NCBI RefSeq assembly: GCF_958979055.1
Contig: NC_084887.1
Span: 35,132,620 to 35,196,619, forward strand
Reading direction: 5' to 3'
Origin: Alnus glutinosa
Lineage: Eukaryota; Streptophyta; Magnoliopsida; Fagales; Betulaceae
Length of the DNA: 64,000 nucleotides
The notes under the pieces were generated by a model. It did no database searches. It was not told the DNA's origin and saw only the letters and a list, made by a program, of their open reading frames with translations. This document shows positions 55,381 to 64,000 of the stretch, in pieces; the first letter of the stretch is position 1; each line of letters begins with the position of its first letter. The position numbers were made by a program, and so were the translations under genes.

Positions 55381-57417
55381 ATGTGTACGGTCTCGTTCTC
55401 GCCTGCGCAAGTCGATACATTTCCATTCTCTTCATTTTTTGTCCCATTGTTGCCCCTCACCAGAACCAATAATTACAGCACCGTTCCCTTCAAGAAGCAC
55501 AAGAGAAAACCCATAACCCGATTCATACTTCTCTCAGTTTCGGCTTCTTCAACAGCCAAAGATGTCTGGCGAAGAACGACGCCGTCCTCACCTTCTTACC
55601 ACCAAGCGTACCGCAGACACCCCAGAAAACAAGAGCCTGTGCACTTGGATCACAGCGTGGACATGGACGAGCTCTTGGCCTCGATCGGACAGACCCAGAA
55701 CGAGCAAGAGCTGTACGCTCTAATGTCACCGTACAAAGGCAGACAGCTCTCAATACGTTTCATGGTTTCGCTGCTCTCGCGCGAGCCTGACTGGCAAAGG
55801 TCGCTAGCGCTGCTCGACTGGATTAACGAAGAGGCTTCGTATTCGCCTTCGGTGTTCGCGTACAACGTGGTCATGCGCAATGTGCTTCGCTCGAAGCAGT
55901 GGGAGATTGCGCATGGGCTGTTTGAGGAAATGCGCCAGAGAGCGCTCGCGCCTGATAGGTATACTTACTCGACGCTTATTACTTGTTTTGGGAAGGAGGG
56001 TATGTTTGACTCTGCGCTGGCTTGGCTCCAGAAAATGGAGCAAGACCGTGTGTCTGGGGACCTTGTTTTGTATAGTAATTTGATTGAGCTTTCCCGGAAG
56101 TTACATGATTATTCCAAGGCTATATCAATCTTTTCGAGGTTGAAAGCGTTGGGTATTATGCCGGACCTTGTAGCTTATAACTCGATGATCAATGTGTTTG
56201 GTAAAGCTAAGCTATTTCGAGAAGCCCGTCTTCTTATTAAAGAGATGAGGGCAGTGGGTGTTTTGCCGGATACGGTGAGCTATTCGACGCTTTTAACTAT
56301 GTATGTCGAGAATCAGAAGTTTGTTGAGGCACTATCTGTTTTCTCTGAGATGAATGAGGTGAAGTGCCCGCTTGACCTTACAACGTGCAATATTATGATT
56401 GATGTTTATGGACAGCTGGATATGGCCAAGGAAGCTGACAGACTGTTTTGGAGCATGAGGAAGATGGGAATTGAACCCAATGTTGTTAGTTACAATACCC
56501 TTTTGAGGGTTTATGGTGAGACTGAGCTTTTTGGGGAGGCCATCCATCTTTTTCGGTTGATGCAGAGGAAGGATATTGAGCAGAATGTTGTTACCTACAA
56601 CACCATGATCAAGATTTATGGGATGACTCTTGAGCATGAAAAAGCTACGAATCTTGTGCAAGAGATGCAGAATAGAGGGATCGAACCAAATTCCATTACG
56701 TACTCTACAATAATATCTATATGGGATAAGGCAGGGAAATTGGATCGGGCAGCAATGCTGTTTCAGAAGCTTAGGAGTTCGGGAGTTGAGATTGATCAGG
56801 TCCTTTATCAGACGATGATTGTGGCTTATGAGAGGGCAGGTTTGGTTGCTCATGCTAAGCGTTTGCTTCATGAACTCAAGCGCCCAGACAATATCCCCAG
56901 GGAGACTGCAATTAAGATTCTTGCTGGAGCAGGTCGGATTGAAGAGGCTACATGGGTTTTTCGCCAGGCTTTTGATGCTGGGAAGGTGAAAGATATATCA
57001 GTTTTTGGGTGCATGATTGATCTTTATTCAAGGAACAGGAAGCAAACAAATGTCATTGAGGTGTTTGAGAAGATGAGAGCCGCAGGTTATTTTCCTGATT
57101 CTAATGTGATTGCTCTTGTTCTGAATGCTTATGGGAAGTTGCGGGATTTTGAGAAGGCGGATGCTGTATATAGTGAGCTGCAGGAAGAGGGATGTGTTTT
57201 TCCAGATGAAGTTCACTTCCAGATGCTCAGTCTCTATGGTGCTAGAAAGGATTTTAAGATGGTAGAGTCACTGTTCGAGAGGCTGGACTCTGATCCCAAC
57301 ATCAACAAGAAGGAGTTGCATCTTGTTGTTGCCAGCATCTATGAAAGAGCGGATAGACTTAATGATGCATCCCGAATCATGAACAGAATGAATGAAAGAG
57401 GAACTTTGAGATCATGA
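55381..57417 (+). CDS. Pentatricopeptide repeat protein, P class, probably chloroplast
   Basis: Intronless, 678 aa. P-class PPR proteins bind plastid or mitochondrial transcripts and act in processing, splicing or stability. The first 70 residues are Ser/Thr/Arg/Lys-rich, a likely transit peptide, followed by the linker MDELLASIGQTQNEQELYAL. From about residue 155 canonical 35-aa repeats follow each other: SVFAYNVVMRNVLRSKQWEI, DRYTYSTLITCFGKEGMFDS, DLVAYNSMINVFGKAKLFRE, DTVSYSTLLTMYVENQKFVE, NVVSYNTLLRVYGETELFGE, NVVTYNTMIKIYGMTLEHEK, NSITYSTIISIWDKAGKLDR. About 14 repeats in all, no E or DYW extension. Length and order recall Arabidopsis At5g39980. Confidence 0.95.
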   Translation: MCTVSFSPAQVDTFPFSSFFVPLLPLTRTNNYSTVPFKKHKRKPITRFILLSVSASSTAKDVWRRTTPSSPSYHQAYRRHPRKQEPVHLDHSVDMDELLASIGQTQNEQELYALMSPYKGRQLSIRFMVSLLSREPDWQRSLALLDWINEEASYSPSVFAYNVVMRNVLRSKQWEIAHGLFEEMRQRALAPDRYTYSTLITCFGKEGMFDSALAWLQKMEQDRVSGDLVLYSNLIELSRKLHDYSKAISIFSRLKALGIMPDLVAYNSMINVFGKAKLFREARLLIKEMRAVGVLPDTVSYSTLLTMYVENQKFVEALSVFSEMNEVKCPLDLTTCNIMIDVYGQLDMAKEADRLFWSMRKMGIEPNVVSYNTLLRVYGETELFGEAIHLFRLMQRKDIEQNVVTYNTMIKIYGMTLEHEKATNLVQEMQNRGIEPNSITYSTIISIWDKAGKLDRAAMLFQKLRSSGVEIDQVLYQTMIVAYERAGLVAHAKRLLHELKRPDNIPRETAIKILAGAGRIEEATWVFRQAFDAGKVKDISVFGCMIDLYSRNRKQTNVIEVFEKMRAAGYFPDSNVIALVLNAYGKLRDFEKADAVYSELQEEGCVFPDEVHFQMLSLYGARKDFKMVESLFERLDSDPNINKKELHLVVASIYERADRLNDASRIMNRMNERGTLRS

Positions 57418-58185
57418 CCATCTTTAGAAGTCTGCATATGACCTTGTGTCTGGTAAATTTTGCAAAACCATCCGAAAATGCAGTTTTCTTTTCTGCTGAT
57501 AATTTTGTATATATTTTGTACTTGAACCTCCTATTTCTCCAACCCATCTGTGTTTATCACACTGAGATGTCCGGCTCACCAGCGATCATTGTAGCACTGC
57601 AAGGAGGAGTCATGAATACTAGTCATTTTCTCTTCATTTCTTATATGTCATCCTTATGAGAAGCAGGGAAGATGGTTTATAGACAAGAACAGCTGAAGCA
57701 TCTTACTTCTGTCAATCCTCATTTCAGGCCTCATTTGATGTTTGTTTCCAGTATTAATGTGCATAAGAACTGGCCATAGTACTGTGACTTCTCCAAGTCA
57801 CCCAATCATAATGGACAAAGCACCTAATTACTCAAACAGTGACAAGGAGTTCTAGATGGCATTCGTATATGGATCTTTATGAGATTCACAACTGATTTGC
57901 TTGTTAGGTTAAAGTTGTTCAAATAAATACGTGATAATATCCCAAAAATCTGTAGAGAAACAGCCTTCATTGTTTTCTTGTGCCGATGTATGAAGAGCTA
58001 TGCATGAATTCTCATCATTCCGTCTGGAATTTTTAGTGCTAAGAAAACGTCTTTTACGCAACATAACTAAAAAAAATAAAAAATCAACGAGGCAATTGCC
58101 TCTCCCTTACACTTTCGTTTTCCTTATTTCCAGTAATCTCCTAGTAATTAATGAGTCAAATTTGAAAAACTGAACGATGGACATC

Positions 58186-58292
58186 TGCAAATTAAACAAG
58201 GAGAAGACCATTGAGTGACGGGTTGGGAAGGGAACGTCCCATGCAAATTAAACAAGGAAAAGACTATTGAGTGACAGGTTGGGGAGGGAGCT
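58186..58292. repeat. Tandem duplication of about 53 bp
   Basis: GCAAATTAAACAAGGAGAAG followed by the ATTGAGTGACGGGTTGGG block occurs twice in a row, with a few substitutions (GAGAAGACC against GAAAAGACT). Confidence 0.8.
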
Positions 58293-59028
58293 TTCGATAG
58301 TTAAGTCAGATAATTTTTTAAGAGAGAGAGAGAGCCTCAATAAAGAGTTTTTGGGCTATTTGATGCCATATGACCTTTTTGGAATTTGGTGGCACTTCTT
58401 ATGCCAAATTCTTTGAAGTGGTTACAACTTTTTGATTGAGTGAACCCTTGATTATTTATTTTCGTATCAATTCTTAAAGCCAACAAAAATAAGATTAGGA
58501 TCCATTTCTAAAATTATGTGAATTCATGCCATTTTTTGCATTGAACGGCTAGAAAAATGCTACATATTAAAAAAAGTGTAATGAAAGTAAAAAACATTAT
58601 TTTTTGAATAACAAAATTAAAAAACGTTGCTGGCCAGAAATGGTCTAATGCATCTTGTAGTTACTATAGAGGTTGTCATTCTCATGGCCTTATCACCTTG
58701 TTGCATCTATATGATTCGGAGACATGGTATACATACATATTTTGTATATCTCATGTATATCTATTTTTTAAATTAACCATTTGATATGTAGGAACCACAT
58801 GTAGGTACGGTCCTACAAAATCAATGATTTGTTTTTTTTTAAAATACAAAGAAATGTAAAAAGATGATTTCTCATATGATCTGTCCTACTATGTTACGCA
58901 AGCCTGGATTAAGTAAATGTACCTATTAATCATAATGGTAATGAACTGCTTGTATCTCTCCTACCATTGTTGGACTTGGCTACGTCGCTTTCTCTCATAG
59001 AGTGGGTCACTTTTATTCCTCAATCAAT

Positions 59029-59079
59029 ATTATCCTTCGGTAACTTAAAAAAAAAAATAAAAAAAATTATCCTTCGATA
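59029..59079 (+). mobile_element. Minimal retroposon-tail insertion (about 23 bp)
   Basis: attatccttcggta (59029-59042) and attatccttcgata (59066-59079) enclose only ACTTA followed by A's. ACTTA plus A's fits a LINE terminus lacking its TC. Confidence 0.6.
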
Positions 59080-59589
59080 GGCTTTTTTTTATGCGACAGA
59101 GACGCACCTAGGATCAAAATTTCGTCTTTTATTGGGTTATCAACCCGGACTGCTTCTTTGTCATCCGTTTGTCTTTCGAAACCCTCAATTTAATTCTTTT
59201 TTTTTTTTTTTTGAGTTGGGGAGAAGAAAAAGAAATTAAAATAGAGGATATGATCTTTTGACCAACGTGTTCGCTTTTTTTTTTTTAAAAAAAAAAATTT
59301 ATTTATTTATTATTTGGTTATGTTGATTGTGGGTTTTAATTTCTTAAAACGGGTTCGACATGCAACCTAAAATGATAGGCCCGAATGTCGACTTGTGCGG
59401 GTATTAATTATTATTTGCATGTTTGAAAATATTCTAATTTTCTAGCATGTTTATTATAGTTATAACACAATGATCCATAAGGAAGAATGACGAGAGATGA
59501 ATGATTTCATAGAAATACATGAAAGTAGCTTTTTTTTTTTTTTTTTCTTTTTTTTTTTTCTATATATTTTCACACTTATATAAACTTCT

Positions 59590-59960
59590 ATATTATATTT
59601 CTACTATAAGATCAGGCTGAGAGGAACAAGCGAGAAAAACTCAATTAGCTTTGATAATTTATTCCAATTTGCTGAAATCTTTGCTTTTCAAAAGGGTCTA
59701 CCAAACTTCATGCATGCTTTTTTTACAAGAAATTATCATGCTTATTACATTATGTATTTCTACTGGAAGATCGGGTTGTTGCTCTTTTATGGAAGAACTA
59801 ACGAAAAAAACACAAGTAATAAAACGTCCTTACTTTTTTTGTTAACGAAGCTTCACGTTCTTGTTTTTGTTTAAAGTAGCTTTAATAATATATTCCCGTT
59901 TACTTAAGTTTTTGCTTTTTAAAATGGTCTATCAAACTTCTCGCATGTCTTGTCTCATCA
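59590..59960. repeat. Diverged tandem duplication of about 230 bp
   Basis: CTACTATAAGATCAGGCTGA and TTAGCTTTGATAATTTATTCC near 59600-59665 recur as CTACTGGAAGATCGGG and TAGCTTTAATAATATATTCC near 59760-59900, followed in both by TTTGCTTTT and GGTCTACCAAACTTC-like words. No coding. Confidence 0.55.
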
Positions 59961-60919
59961 TTTCCTTGGTTGATCTAATCAAGATGACACCCAATCTCAA
60001 TTCAATTATTGAGTTAGGTAGTTCACCTCGAAGTGATAAAAATAATGAAAATGATGAGTTATGGCTATAAAAAAATATGCTCCAAACAAAGGAAACAATA
60101 TATAAATTAGGCGATCAACTGACCTAATTTAAGCTTTTAGCTGATTTGTATGGGATTAAATAATCAAATAAGAACACATATTTACTTTCTTTTTATTCCT
60201 CCCTCATGGGTAAGAATTTAAACTAGTTTAAAATATTCTAAGTTAGGCCACCAGGTGGTCACAGCTTCCATCTAGATTGTGTATGTTATTTTTATTTACT
60301 TAAATTAATTTTTTACCATCAACTTTAAACTCTTGAAATAAATGTTAATTTAACAGTCTTCTAAGTGATGGGAAAAATGGAACAACAGACATCAGGATGG
60401 AATTAGTAACGAATGGTTGGTAACATTCTACGAGGAAGCTATTAAGCTAAGGCAGGTAGGTTGAAGAGTAATTTATTGGGGGTCCACAGCTATCTATCAG
60501 GTCGCGCGCTATTAACTTTTAGAATTGAAGGCAGGAGAAAGAATAAATTGGCTTTGAAGTTAACATCAGATCAGCATTTTAAACGCTTCTAATTAACTTG
60601 GATAATTATTAATTGAAAGGCCCATCTCTCTCTCTATATAGGGTTAGGCGGTCGCATTAAGATAAGAATTAAACAATGTGGGACTAATTGTCACTGTTGA
60701 CGTACCATCTTCTTACGATATAGTATATAGGCATTTCTGTTACATTACATTATGATCTCTATCAAAAATGGGAGTCAGTGAGTCACGGAGCACCATTGAA
60801 CAACCTTTTATTAAACTTTGGGTTTTGTCGGTCATCCTGGGCGAGTTTAACCGCAACTTGAGGAGGGAATTACATTTTTATTTTTATTTTTAATTTACAT
60901 TATCTCAATTATAATAGAG

Positions 60920-61045
60920 TAATGCTATATGAAATATTCATATTTACTTTTTATTGGATCAAAATTTAACAGTGATTCATTCAAATTTAATGATAATTTT
61001 AAAAGTCATGTAATATTTAAGAAATAAGAATTGTATATAGCATTA
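60920..61045. mobile_element. Small MITE of about 126 bp
   Basis: The ends TAATGCTATAT and ATATAGCATTA are perfect inverted repeats of 11 bp. Internal words link it to the MITEs at 40006-40400. Confidence 0.65.
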
Positions 61046-61457
61046 TTCATTATAATATCTTTCTAAATTTTAAAAAGTTATAATTTACCTCAAAATTATA
61101 GAAATGCTACAAATCCTAATTTTAATTTTATTTTTATTTTTTAAATTCTTGTTCCCCGAATGATCTAGCCCGTTCAAGAAATAACTAGGTTCAAATTGTT
61201 TTTTTTTTTACCAAGATGATGTGAAGCTTATTCATCAGAGATAATCAAAATAATTAATAAAAATAAATGGTTCGGGTACTAATGATAAGCTCCACATCAT
61301 TTTGGTACTCATCTCTTGATAAAAGATTTAGTATATCTAACCTTTCTTTTTAAAAAATGTTTTGAGATCCGTAGCATTTTTTTTCTAAATTATTAGCCCA
61401 TATTGTCATGATTTTTGGTTAAATGAGGCGATAAAATAATTCACGTGACCCAAAATA

Positions 61458-61497
<40 letters not shown>

Positions 61498-61713
61498 TGG
61501 ACTCACGACCGCACGTAGGTCTCCTCCCAACTTCCCAAGGAGACTCGACCACTGCAGAATGTTTTTTAATAAACTTTTTAAATCTAAAGATATATTGGCA
61601 TTTTCACACATCTCATTGGGGGGTATAAACTATAAAGAATATTTCACACGCTTGCAATCAAATTAATCAAAAATCCTAAACATAAAGCCTAGTGAGAGGG
61701 GTTATTATTATGG

Positions 61714-61761
61714 ATTTAGGAGTTTCTTTTTTTTTGGTGAGTAATAAATAATTTAGGAGTT
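61714..61761 (-). mobile_element. Minimal retroposon-tail insertion (26 bp) with 11-bp duplication
   Basis: atttaggagtt (61714-61724 and 61751-61761) encloses TCTTTTTTTTTGGTGAGTAA plus AATA. In reverse complement that is TTACTCACC followed by A's, the terminus of a related LINE tail type. Confidence 0.7.
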
Positions 61762-62608
61762 AGTTGGGCACATTGCAGTTTTAGTTTCCCCCAACTTAAA
61801 TAAGCTAAATAAAAAACATCCTATGAATTAACTGCTGGCCTAGGCTACAATAACAAAGCGGTGACCTGTGCTTTTGTCAATGTTGCCGTGTGAATTGGGT
61901 CTCTTAATATTGCACTATCACTCCGGAAAGTCCGTGGGGGAAAAATGTATATAATGCCACACGAGTTCTTTCTATGTTCAATGTGTGCAATAAGTAAAAA
62001 AATTGAATAAACTGAAGATTGAATTGAATAAGATATTAAATAACAAAGTGATAAAGATTGGAGAGTAAGAATAGGGATAGACTCATAGAATTTATCTTTT
62101 TCGTTGCAACCTAACTTCAGGAATTTAATCTCCATTTATTGACCCTTATCCTAACTTCAATCTTCCAATTTCTATTTGTGCATCAAAGAAAAGAGCAAAG
62201 AAGAAATAATCGTTAAAACAGTCTAACAAGCGGACACCCACCAAGCTTTGATACCCAGTATTTTCTCAGCCGTTTGATCACAAGCTTGGACTTTTACCCA
62301 AACTCCATCACCAATTTTAGCCCCTCCTGTCACGGCGAGACTATCCCACGTACACGTTAGCAATTTCAAGCTCTCTCTCTCACCTAAAACTAAAAGGGGG
62401 AGGAGTAACTACAAAACCCCCCCCCGCCCTCGATACCCTTTCCACCCAACGCTCACACAACCACCACTTTGAGCTCATAAAGAAAGAAAAGAATACTCTG
62501 TCTCTCTCTATGCAACTCATTTTCCCTCATTTTCTCTCCCACTTTCCTTCCTAACAAACGCTAAATTTTAATGCAAATTGAATTAGAAAAACTAAAATTG
62601 TAATTGAA

Positions 62609-63629
62609 ATGAAGAGGCTGAGGAGCTATTACATGAACCTGAGGCACCCGCAGACGATGGAGAGGAAATGGATCTTCCCCTTGGCGATAGGCTCCATAGT
62701 CTCTCTCTCCCTCCTCTACCTCACCACGCTAACCTCACCCAATGGCACAACGTTCCTTCCGTTCTACCGCTCCCTCACCGCCTCCAACTCCGTTTTCGTC
62801 GAGTCCAAACTCCACGTCATCCCGACCTCGACCCTGCCACCTCCGCCGCGGCTCGCGTACCTGATCTCCGGCTCCACCGGCGACGGGCGCATGCTGAAGC
62901 GCACTCTCGAGGCCCTCTACCACCCGCGCAACTCGTACGTGGTGCATTTGGACCTGGAGTCCTCGACGGACGAGCGAGCGGATCTGAGGAACTACGTGCA
63001 GGAGCACCCGGTGTACGCGAGGTTCGGGAATGTGAGGATGATCACGAAGGCCAATCTGGTGACCTACCGGGGCCCGACCATGGTGGCCAACACGCTCCAC
63101 GCGGCGGCGATTCTGCTGAGGGAAGGAGGGGACTGGGACTGGTTCATCAATCTCAGCGCCTCCGACTATCCGCTGGTCACGCAGGACGGTGCGTCGTCGT
63201 TTTCTTGTGTTTGTTGTGATATCTTTTTGGTTTGGAATTTACTTATCAAAATAAAAAAATCTTTTTGGTTTGGGAATTTGGGGATTTCGTGTTTTTTAAT
63301 TTTTAATTTTTAATTTTTTTTATTGGTTTTGTTTGGTTGGATTAGATCTGCTGCACACGTTTTCGTACTTGCCGAGGGATCTCAATTTCATTGATCATAC
63401 TAGCAACATTGGCTGGAAGGAGTATGTGAATTTTGCTCTCTTTTTTTTCGGTGTTTTTTCTTGATTTGGTGAATGAACTTGTATGATTAATTTATGGTAT
63501 ATGTGATATTTAGGTATCAGCGAGCGAAACCGATAATTGTAGACCCGGGGTTGTATATGACAAAGAAAGCGGATGTTTTCTGGGTTACACAGCGGAGAAG
63601 TGTGCCAACAGCATTCAAACTCTTTACAG
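62609..63629 (+). CDS. GLCAT14: GT14 family beta-glucuronosyltransferase (GLCAT14 type), 5' part
   Basis: Plant GT14 enzymes of this type are Golgi type II membrane proteins that add glucuronic acid to arabinogalactan chains of arabinogalactan proteins. Three exons are in the window: 62609-63188, 63346-63421 and 63514-63629; the gene runs off the right edge. A short basic cytosolic tail (MKRLRSYYMNLRHPQTMERK) precedes a membrane anchor (WIFPLAIGSIVSLSLLYLTT). The catalytic part begins with LAYLISGSTGDGRMLKRTLE, then YHPRNSYVVHLDLES, MITKANLVTYRGPTMVANTL, WDWFINLSASDYPLVTQDDL, RDLNFIDHTSNIGWKEYQR, KPIIVDPGLYMTKKADVFWV and QRRSVPTAFKLFTG. It recalls Arabidopsis At5g39990 (GLCAT14A); the paralogue cannot be fixed from this part. 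Exon 1 is much GC-richer than its surroundings. Confidence 0.94.
63221..63279 (+). mobile_element. Minimal LINE-tail insertion (18 bp) with 20-bp duplication
   Basis: atctttttggtttggaattt (63221-63240) recurs with one extra g at 63259-63279. Between them is only ACTTATCAAAATAAAAAA. It lies in intron 1 of the GLCAT14 gene. Confidence 0.78.
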
Positions 63630-64000
63630 GTGCGGATGTTGTCTAATCTGTTTTGTTGATCAGTTTTAGGTTTCACTAAATAAGTGACTACTTTGGGTAA
63701 TTGGATATTCTGTGAATCCGGTTCATTTATGCGTATTGTGTCAATTCGGAAGATTTAACTTTGATCTATCCTGCTCGAATTGCACGTGGTAGTACTATTT
63801 TAGTGATCATCTAGTTGTGTTTTATCCATGAAAACACAGTTCAAAGAAGATGAAATGAAAAAATTTAGTCATAATGTGTCTGCTCCTGAGAATGCCTCAG
63901 AGCGTCCTGTGTATCCCACACGATACTCTCTGTTTAGTGATATTAGGCGAAATGGGATGTCTTAGAATAACATGATATGCATCTCTAGCGGCGAACTGAA

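Larger units (their letters stand above)
57418..62608. other. Large gene-free region between PPR and GLCAT14 genes
   Basis: 5.2 kb without a recognisable gene. It holds a 53-bp tandem duplication (58186-58292), a diverged tandem duplication near 59590-59960, minimal retro-insertions at 58588, 59029 and 61714, a MITE at 60920 and an A/T-run at 61458-61497. Near 62340-62560 the sequence becomes CT-rich, probably the GLCAT14 promoter and leader. Confidence 0.5.

Noticed and set aside
55523..56043. Minus-strand open frames of 76-79 codons
   Set aside because: Shadows of the PPR gene on the opposite strand.
62668..63219. 183-codon plus-strand and 121-codon minus-strand frames
   Set aside because: Out-of-frame readings of the GC-rich first GLCAT14 exon; the true frame carries the GT14 motifs.
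1..64000. CRISPR arrays, rRNA genes, full tRNA genes, organelle DNA inserts
   Set aside because: None was seen; the genome is plant nuclear, and the only tRNA-like marks are SINE fragments.

Overview
This is nuclear DNA of a dicot plant, most likely a rosid tree (the order is inference only). The genes have many short GT-AG introns, are AT-rich between exons, and encode plant families. Between and inside them lie LINEs, TRIM and solo-LTR remnants, hAT and Stowaway-type elements and tRNA-derived SINEs. I could splice seven protein genes in frame by reading exon ends against the protein families; an eighth locus is a RING-finger pseudogene.

Layout. 1-16631 (-): the 5' part (282 codons, ten exons) of a VIP1/PPIP5K-type inositol pyrophosphate kinase gene, running off the left edge. 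Its sixth intron is 9.49 kb, swollen by a nested LINE and a cluster of TRIM retrotransposon LTRs. 16632-26087: promoter side and gene-free DNA with a 583-bp solo LTR carrying a perfect 5-bp duplication, a long AT microsatellite, a 2.5-copy 630-bp tandem repeat split by a 1-kb retroposon, and a hairpin MITE. 26088-32617 (-): complete 16-exon FAD-dependent oxidoreductase (481 aa), with one GC-AG intron. 33670-34603: hAT-like non-autonomous element. 34996-36510 (+): intronless PLS-class PPR protein. 37587-39754 (-): two-exon DUF569 protein with a broken RING gene in its intron. 42108-46310 (-): hAT transposase-like gene (647 aa) with a 1.9-kb 5'UTR intron. 50756-54710 (+): complete seven-exon HIPL protein (692 aa), secreted and probably GPI-anchored. 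55381-57417 (+): intronless P-class PPR protein (678 aa). 62609-63629 (+): first three exons of a GT14 family glucuronosyltransferase (GLCAT14 type), running off the right edge.

The gene order FAD oxidoreductase, HIPL, P-class PPR, GLCAT14 matches what I recall of Arabidopsis At5g39940-At5g39990, so the right half looks like an old syntenic block with other genes and transposons added. No operon-like joint function is expected; these are separate eukaryotic genes.

The least expected pattern is a set of very small insertions (12-28 bp) consisting only of the last few bases of a LINE tail plus its A-run, each flanked by an 11-20 bp direct repeat of the target. I count five good cases and one weaker one. 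They look like target-primed reverse transcription events that stopped almost at once.
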